A DNA stretch of 18,492 nt, from NCBI GenBank assembly GCA_948745425.1, contig CAPZDM010000033.1, forward strand, positions 1 to 18,492, written 5' to 3'. The translations under genes and the position numbers were made by a program. The notes below the pieces were generated by a model. It was not told the origin of the DNA. It was given only the letters and a program-made list of their open reading frames with translations, and did not search any database. Source of the stretch: an uncultured Clostridia bacterium (GTDB taxonomy: Bacteria; Bacillota; Clostridia; TANB77; CAG-508). Every line of letters starts with the position of its first letter. Positions within the stretch are counted from its first letter, which is position 1. Below, one piece after another: positions 1 to 7,512 of this stretch.

Positions 1-86
1 GACCCCCAATTAGGTGTGTCCCAATTTCCGAAAAAATGGAAAAGAGAACCGTCCCAATTTCCGAAAAAAGAACCATCCCTATTTCC
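1..86. repeat. REP-like tandem repeat, RAYT-associated type
   Basis: A 19-nt unit, GTCCCAATTTCCGAAAAAA, occurs exactly at 18-36 and 51-69. A degenerate third unit (GAACC-ATCCCTATTTCC) follows at about 70-86. The GAACCGTCCC core resembles dispersed palindromic repeats of Clostridia that are often linked to Y1/IS200-like REP-associated transposases; no such transposase lies in the window. A related copy sits near 16252-16296. The left end is cut by the window edge. Confidence 0.7.
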
Positions 87-123
87 ATTTGATGAGATGA
101 CCTCGTTTTTTTATGTAAAAGAC

Positions 124-152
124 TTGTTTTTTTCTTAATTTTATGGGATAAT
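124..152 (+). promoter_or_regulatory. sigma-A-type promoter for the VirD4-like gene
   Basis: A -35 TTGTTT (124-129) is separated by 17 bp from a -10 GATAAT (147-152). It lies about 35 bp upstream of the coding start, so the coupling-protein gene can be transcribed without genes to its left. Confidence 0.6.
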
Positions 153-188
153 ATATAAAGCATAATTTTATTGAAAGTGGTGAGATAA

Positions 189-2507
189 TTGTTAAAGTAT
201 TTAGATAAATTTTTAAGCATACTAAAAACTGATAGAAATACTTTTTTTACATATGTACTTACATTATGCACAATATATATAGCTATAGATAGAATTTTTG
301 AAATGATATTTATGTTCCTAACTGGTATTTCGGTATCATATTGGGGACCTATTGCATATACATTTGCACTAGCATGTCCTGTATTTGCTTTTTTCTTTTC
401 TTTTGCATCTCAATTTGCAAAAGATACTGCTAAAAAGTTCTCATTTCTTGTTTTATATTTTATAATGATTTATATTATAGCAATTTCAATGTTTGTGCAG
501 TGGATTAATCAAACAGGATGGTTGTTATTACTTTCTGTACCAAATTATGCTCAAATTGTTACAGAATTTTATATTGAAGTTAAAAGAGCATTTTGTGCTA
601 TTGCAATTTATTTACCTGTAACTACTGTAGCTGCTCTATTTTGGTTTATATATACAGATGTTGGAGATACATATTCAGAATATCAATCTATTATGGATTA
701 TCCTGGAATTGATATCTCTAAAAAACCACCAAAACTTGGCCCTTATAGTTATGAGATAAGTTTTGGTACTGATTATGAAACAGGTAGCGTGGCAAAAATA
801 TGTGAAGCTCGTAGATTTGAACCTACTTTTGTATGTGGTGTATCTGGTTCTGGAAAAACTTCTCTTATTTTTGAACCTATGATTGCTCACGACTTAAAGA
901 AAAAATATTTCTTTAAAGAAGCTTCTAAGCAATTAGGTCACACAGCACTTAAAACTGGACTTGCATCTTTGAGTTGTCCATATGATAATGATTACATAAA
1001 TAAAAATTTCTCTTTAAATATGCTTACAGTTAAAGAGGGCAAAGAAAAATTATACAAGGCTTATATGCATAAAATGTTATTAAGTGAAAATTCGTTAGTA
1101 TATAGAGATTTAGGAATTACTTCTATTGCTCCTGACTTTGAAACTATTTCCCATATGATGGATGTAGCAGATAATTTTAATATTCCTTATACATTAATTG
1201 ATCCATCTAGTTCATCATCAATTGGAATTAATCCATTCGCATATGGACGTCCTGAAGTAGTTGCAGTTGTTATTTCTACAATTATTTCTAATATGTATTT
1301 CACACAAAAACCTACTCATGAAGAAGCATATCATCAAAATGCTGCTTTACAAGCAATTGAGAATTTATCAATTATTTTAAGTGAGATGTATCCAAGGTTA
1401 CATGATGGATTACTTCCAAACTTAGAAGATATGCTAGATATGTTTAATAATTTTGAATTAATTATAGATTTATGCAAAACTATGGAACAGGACCCTGAAC
1501 TTGCTACTAAATATAAATTACAGATTAATTACTTTAAAAAGTATTTTACACCTGGTGATTTCTTGAAACAGACTGAGGAATCTATATATTCTGCTATTAC
1601 TCAATTAGATTTACTATTAAGAATTTCTGGTCTTAGAAGCATTTTATGTAATAGAACTAATAATATTGACTTTACTAAAGCTCTTGCAAATGGAGAAGTA
1701 ATATTTGTTTGTACAAGACGTGGTGATTTAGGTCGTATGCTTCATAAGGCATTTGGATTATTCTTTATTCTTTCAATGCAACATGCAGTATTAAAAAGAC
1801 CTGGAAATGAAAATACTCGTATTCCAAACTTCTTATATATTGATGAATTCGCAGATTTTGTATGTAATAATACTTTACCTTTATTTACAATGTATAGAAA
1901 ATATAGAGTTGGAACTGTAATATCTACACAAAATATTGCTCAATTAGATGTTACAGAAAGTACACAAAAAACTATTATTGCTAATAGTATTACAAAATTC
2001 ATATTTGGTAATAATAGTCCAGAGGATAATGCTTGGTGGTCAAAGGAAATGGGTCATAGAAAGTTATGGAAATTTACTCAAGATACTCATGTTGGAGGTC
2101 CTGGTGATATTTCAACAGGTGGTAACTTTAAAGGTGCTAGTTGGGATTGGACTCCTTGGTTTAAACCTGAGGCAATTCAAAACTTTGGTTTTAAGGTTTG
2201 TGCATTCAAGACTAAAGATTCAGGTGGAAAAGTTTATTCAGCAAAACTAAAGTTGAATTTCCTTGCTTCTGAATATAAAGAACTACATTCTGCAAAAACT
2301 TTTGACTTTACTAAGTACAACAATGTTTCTTCAACAAAAGCTTCATATGAACACTCTGAAAATAATAATAGTCATAAATTTGGTGACTTTACAAGTAATT
2401 ATTCTGAGGATGAAGATAATCCAATTCAGACAGATTCAAATTTCTTATTTAATAATGGTGATTCAATTATATTTGATTTTAATAAGAAGAATAATGATAA
2501 TAAATAA
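189..2507 (+). CDS. VirD4/TraG-like type IV secretion coupling ATPase
   Basis: This 772-residue protein resembles the membrane-bound coupling ATPases that deliver DNA or protein to a type IV secretion channel. About four hydrophobic helices fill residues 17-155, more than the two usual in VirD4. The motor domain follows: Walker A GVSGSGKTS (217-225), a conserved IDPSSSSSIGINPF segment (337-350), Walker B FLYIDEF (548-554) and the motor motif STQNIAQLD (579-587). The last 80 residues are polar and low in complexity. The start is TTG at 189, preceded by GGTGAG; no ATG fits as well. The gene has its own promoter and ends in a strong hairpin. It faces a replication-relaxation-like gene; no relaxase, VirB4 or VirB6 is in view. 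Transfer function is therefore inferred from the family only. An orphan coupling protein, or the edge of a degraded integrative element, are both possible. Confidence 0.85.
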   Translation: MLKYLDKFLSILKTDRNTFFTYVLTLCTIYIAIDRIFEMIFMFLTGISVSYWGPIAYTFALACPVFAFFFSFASQFAKDTAKKFSFLVLYFIMIYIIAISMFVQWINQTGWLLLLSVPNYAQIVTEFYIEVKRAFCAIAIYLPVTTVAALFWFIYTDVGDTYSEYQSIMDYPGIDISKKPPKLGPYSYEISFGTDYETGSVAKICEARRFEPTFVCGVSGSGKTSLIFEPMIAHDLKKKYFFKEASKQLGHTALKTGLASLSCPYDNDYINKNFSLNMLTVKEGKEKLYKAYMHKMLLSENSLVYRDLGITSIAPDFETISHMMDVADNFNIPYTLIDPSSSSSIGINPFAYGRPEVVAVVISTIISNMYFTQKPTHEEAYHQNAALQAIENLSIILSEMYPRLHDGLLPNLEDMLDMFNNFELIIDLCKTMEQDPELATKYKLQINYFKKYFTPGDFLKQTEESIYSAITQLDLLLRISGLRSILCNRTNNIDFTKALANGEVIFVCTRRGDLGRMLHKAFGLFFILSMQHAVLKRPGNENTRIPNFLYIDEFADFVCNNTLPLFTMYRKYRVGTVISTQNIAQLDVTESTQKTIIANSITKFIFGNNSPEDNAWWSKEMGHRKLWKFTQDTHVGGPGDISTGGNFKGASWDWTPWFKPEAIQNFGFKVCAFKTKDSGGKVYSAKLKLNFLASEYKELHSAKTFDFTKYNNVSSTKASYEHSENNNSHKFGDFTSNYSEDEDNPIQTDSNFLFNNGDSIIFDFNKKNNDNK

Positions 2508-2508
2508 A

Positions 2509-2530
2509 ATATCCCCCTTCTGGGGGATAT
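2509..2530. terminator. terminator hairpin, copy 1
   Basis: A 9-bp perfect stem, ATATCCCCC/GGGGGATAT, carries a TTCT loop and begins just after the VirD4-like stop codon. TTTCTCTTTAT follows on the plus strand. Confidence 0.85.
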
Positions 2531-2543
2531 TTCTCTTTATCTA
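2511..2543. repeat. 33-bp direct repeat, copy 1 (terminator unit)
   Basis: This 33-bp block contains the terminator stem and its pyrimidine-rich tail. It is identical, base for base, to 2604-2636. The 60 bp between copies contain another perfect hairpin, AAAATTTGC/GCAAATTTT at 2560-2580. Confidence 0.85.
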
Positions 2544-2603
2544 ATGATAAACATCGAGTAAAATTTGCTTTGCAAATTTTCCACGAATTATTTTTAACAA
2601 ATA

Positions 2604-2636
2604 ATCCCCCTTCTGGGGGATATTTCTCTTTATCTA
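2604..2636. repeat. 33-bp direct repeat, copy 2 (second terminator)
   Basis: Second identical copy of the terminator unit. The stem here is 7 bp (ATCCCCC/GGGGGAT, 2604-2621). It lies 12 bp beyond the stop of the minus-strand replication-relaxation-like gene and could end transcripts arriving from either side. Confidence 0.8.
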
Positions 2637-2648
2637 CTAATATTTCTT

Positions 2649-3593
2649 TTATACGTTTAATAATTTTAATTCCACGTTTATCATTTTATATTTATTGGTT
2701 TCAGTGTCTAGTTTAAATTCTATTAAAGTGTCTGATAGACTTTCTTTATTTTGTCTTAAGTCTGTTGTGAAATATAGTTTTATTTTTGGAATTTCTAATC
2801 CTTTCATTACTATATTTTTGTAAGTTTCTACTATGTGTTGTTCATCTTCACAGTTTATTATTAATTGTGGTAGTGCATTATATCCAGAGTCTCCTAAAAC
2901 AAAGTTATTATAAAAGTCTCCATAAAATCTCATTTTGTCTTCTAATTTTTTCTCCCAGTCATCTTCTCTTCTTATTACTTCAAAAACAAATATTATAGAT
3001 TTTCCATTTTTAGTTAATTTTACACTTCCTCCTGTTGCTTTAAATGTTTTTCCTAATGTTTTTGCAGTTAGAGATGGTTTTACTGTATATTCATCAAATG
3101 CTTTTACTTTTCTTAAATAAGCTAATAATATTTGATTTCCTGCTAATCTCTTTTTAATCATTCCTACTGGTTTAGTATTATCACTTGGTTGCCATTTACA
3201 TTCTATTCCTCTTGATGTTAATAGGTATTTTCCCATTTTCTCTAGGCAATAGACTCTATATGTTCCTCTTCCATCTTCTAATGATGAGAAAAAGTATCTT
3301 GTTAACATTTTTGATTTAATCATTTGCTCTAATTTATTGTTTAATTTATCTTGTGAACCATATTCTATGCCTTTTCTATCTAATATTTGGCATAATTGTC
3401 TTGATGTAATAAATTCAAATTCATTTAGAATTTCTAGTATAGCAAAATGCAATTCATTTATATGTCCTAAATTTATTTTGTTTATTATTTGTTGCATTGA
3501 TACATAACCATCTTTACCATCAAAAGTTTTTATTTCTCCTTTTTTTACAGCAAAAGGTGAGACTGTTGCTTCTATTTGACTATCTTCTACCAT
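2649..3593 (-). CDS. replication-relaxation-like winged-helix protein
   Basis: This 314-residue cytoplasmic protein resembles the replication-relaxation family (Pfam PF13814), found on plasmids and integrative elements of Firmicutes and Actinobacteria. Residues about 43-110 read as a winged helix-turn-helix (HFAILEILNEFEFITSRQLC onwards, with RGTYRVYCLEKMGKYLL as the wing and following helix). The rest is the mixed alpha/beta part typical of the family, with no enzymatic motif. AGGAGG lies 8 nt before the ATG, and a TTGAAA-17-TATAAT promoter is just upstream. It converges on the VirD4-like gene. The family is thought to act in element replication or transfer, possibly by binding DNA, but its biochemistry is not established. 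The identification rests on overall pattern and context. Confidence 0.7.
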   Translation of the reverse strand: MVEDSQIEATVSPFAVKKGEIKTFDGKDGYVSMQQIINKINLGHINELHFAILEILNEFEFITSRQLCQILDRKGIEYGSQDKLNNKLEQMIKSKMLTRYFFSSLEDGRGTYRVYCLEKMGKYLLTSRGIECKWQPSDNTKPVGMIKKRLAGNQILLAYLRKVKAFDEYTVKPSLTAKTLGKTFKATGGSVKLTKNGKSIIFVFEVIRREDDWEKKLEDKMRFYGDFYNNFVLGDSGYNALPQLIINCEDEQHIVETYKNIVMKGLEIPKIKLYFTTDLRQNKESLSDTLIEFKLDTETNKYKMINVELKLLNV

Positions 3594-3649
3594 TTTAAAT
3601 TCCTCCTTATTAAATGAATATAATATATTTCATTTTTTTCTACTTTTTT

Positions 3650-3678
3650 ATTATACACATATTTTGTAAATTTTTCAA
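3650..3678 (-). promoter_or_regulatory. sigma-A-type promoter for the replication-relaxation-like gene
   Basis: On the minus strand, -35 TTGAAA (3678-3673), 17 bp, -10 TATAAT (3655-3650). The leader to the ATG at 3593 is about 50 nt. Confidence 0.75.
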
Positions 3679-3711
3679 GTGTATTATATATATTTAATTA
3701 TAAACCATAAA

Positions 3712-3751
3712 AGACAGAGACCACGCCTTTATAAAAGCGTGGTCTCTGTCT
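3712..3751. terminator. 15-bp bidirectional terminator hairpin
   Basis: Perfect 15-bp arms, AGACAGAGACCACGC (3712-3726) and its complement (3737-3751), enclose a 10-nt loop. On the minus strand it follows the small gene ending at 3729, whose stop codon lies in the loop. It insulates that gene from the next promoter. Confidence 0.85.
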
Positions 3752-3983
3752 TTCTTCTTTTATGATTCGCAAATGTGCTCATCATATCGAAAAATGAAAA
3801 AATCTTATTGTCTTCTGAGCTAAACAAAGCTTCTGGAATTTCTCCTTTTTCAAGTTGTTCTTGCATATTCAAAAGTTCGTTGTACCTATTTAGCATTTCT
3901 TCAAGTGTCCATGATTTTTTCTGGTTTTGTAACCATTTCCTTTTCAGGTTCCACTTTTGATTCCATTTCCCTTTGTATTGCAT
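3729..3983 (-). CDS. small hypothetical protein, 84 residues
   Basis: I do not recognise this gene. It encodes a basic, Trp- and Lys-rich N-terminus (residues 5-25), then an amphipathic helix with coiled-coil character (WTLEEMLNRYNELLNMQEQL, 25-44), a GEIPEALF turn and a phenylalanine-rich patch (IFSFFDMM). There is no signal peptide or membrane segment. The last ten residues, RRKTETTLL plus stop, are encoded inside the terminator hairpin. A near-consensus promoter precedes it and AAAGGA lies 13 nt before the ATG, which is rather far. Its own promoter and terminator make it a one-gene transcript, which favours a real gene. Confidence 0.55.
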   Translation of the reverse strand: MQYKGKWNQKWNLKRKWLQNQKKSWTLEEMLNRYNELLNMQEQLEKGEIPEALFSSEDNKIFSFFDMMSTFANHKRRKTETTLL

Positions 3984-4035
3984 ATTAGTTCTTACTTCCT
4001 TTCTTCAACCATTATTCTTGAATAAATCTACATAT

Positions 4036-4064
4036 ATTATATCAAATGATTAGGGAAAAATCAA
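4036..4064 (-). promoter_or_regulatory. sigma-A-type promoter for the 84-residue gene
   Basis: Minus strand: -35 TTGATT (4064-4059), 17 bp, -10 TATAAT (4041-4036) preceded by TGA, an extended -10. It lies directly downstream of the 611-residue gene. Confidence 0.75.
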
Positions 4065-4079
4065 ATTGACGAAAGTTTT

Positions 4080-5915
4080 TTATTGTTTTCTAATTTCTAT
4101 TCCTGTAATATAGCCTTGAGAGTCTACTGCTGTTCCTAGAACTTCATATTCATAATCTGCATTTAATATGTTTACTGCTGAATTTATTTCTTCTGGATTT
4201 GTTGTAGAATTTAATACTACATTTCCATTTTCTACAATACTTACAGATACTTTATGGCTTTCGTTTGTTAAATTACTATTTGATATTTGTTGTAATAATG
4301 TTTTCATTGCTGAAGCATTTTGCTTTCCAATATAAGCTTTAAACATATTATTAAAATTCTGTACTTCTTGATTTGTAGTGCTTTGTGTTACATTTCCTGC
4401 ATACAATTTATATATTTCTTGAATTAATTTTGAGTTTTGTACAGCGTTTCTTACAAGTGTTATTGCATTATTTTGAAGTTTATTTATATATTCTTGTACT
4501 TCTACTGATTCTGCTGTTACTAAATTTATTGAATTCGAATCTGTGAATGTTGTCTCTTCAATAGAATTTACATATTTTAGGCTTGATGCAATGTTTAGTG
4601 TAATGTCTATAACATTGTCTTCTACTTGTAGAACAGCTTGTATTCTACTTTCTAAGGTATTTTCATCTGCTGTTTTTATTTTTTCTTCATTTATTATTGT
4701 AATATCAAGTTTTATATTATCTGTATTATCATTGATTTTTAATTGTACTGTTTGTTGTGTTCCATTTGTTGTAATTGATACTGTCATATAATCTTCATTT
4801 TCTCCTAGAATATCAATATTTATTCTATTGTCTGCTTTTATGGCTTTTAAGATTTGTCTTTCTTTATTTGATATATTTAATTTGTCTTCTTTCTTTCCTA
4901 GAACTAAGTCTATTATATAGTATTCTTCATCATTTGCATGAAATTCAATATTAAATCCATAAGTTGTAAACATTGTACAATATATTGAAACTTTTATGCT
5001 TGCACTATCTTCTAAATATAATAATTCTTCTTTTATATCTGCTATTAATTCTTCTAAATCTTCTTCGTTAAATGTATTAACTACTGATTGAATTTTGCCT
5101 ATTACTATTTGTCTTCCTTTTTCATCTTGTTCTAATTGCTTTAGGTATTTTCCAACTAATTCAATAATTTGATTTTTGTTTAGACTAAAACTTATGTTGT
5201 CACATTCTTTTGTTTGTCCATCTATTGTAATGTCTATTTTTTCCTTTTTTAACATATTGTCTGTTATATATTCTGAAAAAATTTCTCCATAGTTTTCTAC
5301 AAAGTGAGCTTTCTCTGTGTCTGTTAGATATAAACTTGTTGTTTCTCTTTTACATGTATTTTCTAGCAATTCAAATATTTGCATTAATTCATTATATTCA
5401 TAACTTGATTCTATATCTTTTTTTGTAAATGTGATGTATTTTTCGTTTAATTCATTTGACCTTAGAGATATCATATCATTATTGTATTCTGCATCTATAG
5501 ATATTTCATCTACTATATCTGATACATTTGCTTTTAAGTTTTCCTTTATTTTATTATTTTTTAAGTCAGCTTTAAGGGTATTTGTAATTTTAGTGTTATT
5601 AACTACATTTTCTACTTCTCTTAGTATTTCTTCCATTCCATTTGTATTATTTAATTCCATTTTGTTTACTGTTCCTGTAATTGTTGTTTCTGTTTCAAAT
5701 GGTTTTTCATATAATTTTTCTTGTTCTTTAATATTTTTTTCTAAGTTTGATATTGATGCTTTACTTCCTATGTCTGATAATCCTTTTGCTAATTTTTGTC
5801 TGGTTGTTATTGCGACTTTTCCTGTTATAATCATTCCAGCTACTGTGCCTGTTAATGCAATTATTATTACTGCTATTATTGATATTATTATTAAAATTTT
5901 CTTTTTAGTATTCAT
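4080..5915 (-). CDS. membrane-anchored 611-residue protein, DUF6583-like
   Basis: The protein has a short positive N-terminus and one hydrophobic helix (residues 6-32). The rest is a large polar region, predicted outside the cell. That region alternates Asp/Asn/Thr-rich beta stretches with helical, coiled-coil-prone segments such as residues 48-72. It has almost no cysteine and no enzymatic motif. Size and pattern resemble DUF6583-type proteins of Clostridia, an identification from memory. A C-terminal domain (about 530-611) ends in YEYEVLGTAVDSQGYITGIEIRKQ-like beta strands. GAGG lies 11 nt before the ATG. It has its own promoter and lies between two terminator-bounded units. An envelope or sporulation-stage structural role is possible; nothing in the sequence proves it. 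Confidence 0.75.
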   Translation of the reverse strand: MNTKKKILIIISIIAVIIIALTGTVAGMIITGKVAITTRQKLAKGLSDIGSKASISNLEKNIKEQEKLYEKPFETETTITGTVNKMELNNTNGMEEILREVENVVNNTKITNTLKADLKNNKIKENLKANVSDIVDEISIDAEYNNDMISLRSNELNEKYITFTKKDIESSYEYNELMQIFELLENTCKRETTSLYLTDTEKAHFVENYGEIFSEYITDNMLKKEKIDITIDGQTKECDNISFSLNKNQIIELVGKYLKQLEQDEKGRQIVIGKIQSVVNTFNEEDLEELIADIKEELLYLEDSASIKVSIYCTMFTTYGFNIEFHANDEEYYIIDLVLGKKEDKLNISNKERQILKAIKADNRINIDILGENEDYMTVSITTNGTQQTVQLKINDNTDNIKLDITIINEEKIKTADENTLESRIQAVLQVEDNVIDITLNIASSLKYVNSIEETTFTDSNSINLVTAESVEVQEYINKLQNNAITLVRNAVQNSKLIQEIYKLYAGNVTQSTTNQEVQNFNNMFKAYIGKQNASAMKTLLQQISNSNLTNESHKVSVSIVENGNVVLNSTTNPEEINSAVNILNADYEYEVLGTAVDSQGYITGIEIRKQ

Positions 5916-5951
5916 ACTTACTTTTACCTCTCTTTTATATATCTTACATAT

Positions 5952-5979
5952 ATTTTATCATTTTAATTTTTTTATGCAA
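5952..5979 (-). promoter_or_regulatory. promoter for the 611-residue gene
   Basis: Minus strand: -35 TTGCAT (5979-5974), 16 bp, -10 TAAAAT (5957-5952) preceded by TGA, an extended -10. The leader is about 30 nt. Confidence 0.55.
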
Positions 5980-6008
5980 TAGTTTTTTAGTATTTTATAT
6001 TTAAAAGT

Positions 6009-6050
6009 TAACACAAAAATCAAACGATGACTCGTTTGATTTTTGTGTTA
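6009..6050. terminator. 19-bp perfect terminator hairpin after ssb
   Basis: Arms TAACACAAAAATCAAACGA (6009-6027) and its exact complement (6032-6050) enclose a TGAC loop. It lies 30 bp after the ssb stop on the minus strand. The A/T-rich base of the stem supplies the U-tract in both directions. Confidence 0.85.
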
Positions 6051-6080
6051 TATATATGTGGTTATATGAGTTAGGCTATT

Positions 6081-6779
6081 TTAGACTGCTTCTTGATTTT
6101 CTGCTTCTGTAGTTGGTTCATTTTCTTCTTTTATTACTTCTAGGCTTGATATTGATACTTCATATGCTGTTCTGTCTTCTACTGTTCCGTCTTCATATTT
6201 TTTTTGATATATTCTTGATTGTACTCTTCCTACTGCTTTTACTTGTGTACCAGTTTCTAGAGTGTCACAGAATCTTGCTGTTCTTCCCCATGCAATTGCT
6301 GGTATATAGTCTGATTTATTATATGCTCTATTTACTGCTAATAATGCATCTGCAATTTCACGACCAAATGGTGTTTTTCTATATATTGGCTTTTTACAAA
6401 TGTGACCGATTAATGTTACTTCGTTTGATATATTTAAGTCTATGTCTTCGTCTGTTTCTGCCCTTTCTTCAATTTCTTCTTCTGGAATAACGTCTTTTGC
6501 AAATACTGTTAGCACTAATCTACTTTTTTCATTTTCATAACTGTTGTAAGATCTGAATTGCCCTTTTACAACTATCTTTTTACCAATTTCTAGTTGATTA
6601 TCATTAATTAATCTTTCTGATATTGTTATTGGTATTAAATCAAATGTCTCACTTAAACGTGGTATTTCCATATCAAATATGTAAAAACTCTCTCCATAGA
6701 TTTCATGACTGAATCTCTTTTCACTTGCTACTTTTCCCACTAATACTAAGTGGTTGTTATCTAAATAATTTGTATTCAA
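6081..6779 (-). CDS. single-stranded DNA-binding protein with two OB folds
   Basis: The 232-residue product resembles bacterial SSB and binds single-stranded DNA in replication and repair. A typical SSB OB fold covers about residues 119-215 (NEVTLIGHICKKPIYRK, then YIPAIAWGRTARFC, then GRVQSRIYQKKY). A more divergent OB fold covers 10-97 (HLVLVGKVASEKRF, ... IVVKGQFRSY). An acidic linker joins them. Two folds per chain suggest a dimer in place of the usual tetramer. The C-terminus ends ENQEAV and lacks the acidic DDDIPF-type tip that recruits partner proteins. The chosen start is TTG at 6779, with GGGAGG 8 nt upstream. The longer frame back to an ATG at 6860 would put the promoter -10 on top of that codon. 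Confidence 0.85.
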   Translation of the reverse strand: MNTNYLDNNHLVLVGKVASEKRFSHEIYGESFYIFDMEIPRLSETFDLIPITISERLINDNQLEIGKKIVVKGQFRSYNSYENEKSRLVLTVFAKDVIPEEEIEERAETDEDIDLNISNEVTLIGHICKKPIYRKTPFGREIADALLAVNRAYNKSDYIPAIAWGRTARFCDTLETGTQVKAVGRVQSRIYQKKYEDGTVEDRTAYEVSISSLEVIKEENEPTTEAENQEAV

Positions 6780-6848
6780 TTTTTTTTCCTCCCTATTCCT
6801 TCTTATTTTTTCTATTGTTTTTTTAACTAAATTCGTAGTACAATACTT

Positions 6849-6877
6849 ATTATACAACATTTTTCTGGTTTTGTCTA
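6849..6877 (-). promoter_or_regulatory. sigma-A-type promoter for ssb
   Basis: Minus strand: -35 TAGACA (6877-6872), 17 bp, -10 TATAAT (6854-6849). It starts ten bases after the stop of the preceding gene. Its position supports the TTG start at 6779 over an ATG at 6860. Confidence 0.75.
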
Positions 6878-6886
6878 CATAATTTG

Positions 6887-7405
6887 TTAATTTTTTTCAG
6901 TTTTTTGGCTAATTTTACCGTATAGAAGCATGATTGCTGAGATTCCCATAAGATTATTTGTATTTATGCCTATATTTTCTCCAAAAAATCTTATTTTCAT
7001 TTCTTGTTGTTCAATTATATTCCCTTCTATATCCTTTATATTTCTTTGGATACATAATAAAATGTCGTCTTCTACACTTGATGCTGTTATTGTTGCTTTA
7101 GGATTAAATCCAAAGGTTATGACATTAAGTTCTACTTGTTCTTCAAATTCCAATTCTAAATCAATGTCTGCATTTATAATAAGATATTTTGTATTAGTTA
7201 TTATTTTATTTAGAGTTTCTTTATTCTCTTTAATTATATTATTGTTATTTGCAATTAATACTGTTTCAAATTTAATATTTTTTAAATTCTCTACGCTTTT
7301 TGAATTAATTATAATGATATTATTACTTTTATCTAATTTTTCATCTAATATCATTTTTATTATTTTTTCACTCTTAGAATCTGAAATAATTCCTATAAAG
7401 GCCAT
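6887..7405 (-). CDS. degenerate Mur-ligase-like protein, no intact P-loop
   Basis: The 172-residue product matches no named family I know. It reads as a shortened Mur ligase central domain when set beside the MurE encoded in this window. It has FIGIISDSKSEKIIKMIL where MurE has IGVTGTKGKTTTTFMIKEIL, INADID (78-83) against VNADD, ITFGFNPKATITAS (96-109) against IKTYGIDNA, and GINTNNLMGISAIMLLYG (146-163) against GRFSIYNALAAI. The GKTT nucleotide loop and the C-terminal ligase domain are absent. I chose the ATG at 7405 because it begins the P-loop-like strand and has GGGAGGG 13 nt upstream. An ATG at 7477 would add 24 residues but has no ribosome site. It lies downstream of the pseudo-deacetylase gene, probably in one transcript. 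Confidence 0.65.
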   Translation of the reverse strand: MAFIGIISDSKSEKIIKMILDEKLDKSNNIIIINSKSVENLKNIKFETVLIANNNNIIKENKETLNKIITNTKYLIINADIDLELEFEEQVELNVITFGFNPKATITASSVEDDILLCIQRNIKDIEGNIIEQQEMKIRFFGENIGINTNNLMGISAIMLLYGKISQKTEKN

Positions 7406-7512
7406 AAATAATATAATTCCCTCCCGAGGATACACTAATTCAAAAAAGTTTCTATAATTTTTCAAATTTTTCCTCATCTTTATTATGTATTTTTTGTAAT
7501 GTTTTTATACAT

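Noticed and set aside
1..86. CRISPR array
   Set aside because: The repeated units are degenerate, contiguous and without regular unique spacers, and no cas gene is near.
2560..2580. Operator or attachment core between the convergent genes
   Set aside because: A single A/T-rich 9-bp palindrome in an AT-rich spacer is not enough, with no integrase or repressor in view.
5431..5982. Long plus-strand open frames opposite the 611-residue gene and similar antisense frames elsewhere
   Set aside because: They are hydrophobic, Ser/Leu/Phe-rich shadows of AT-rich genes on the other strand, without ribosome sites or recognisable domains.
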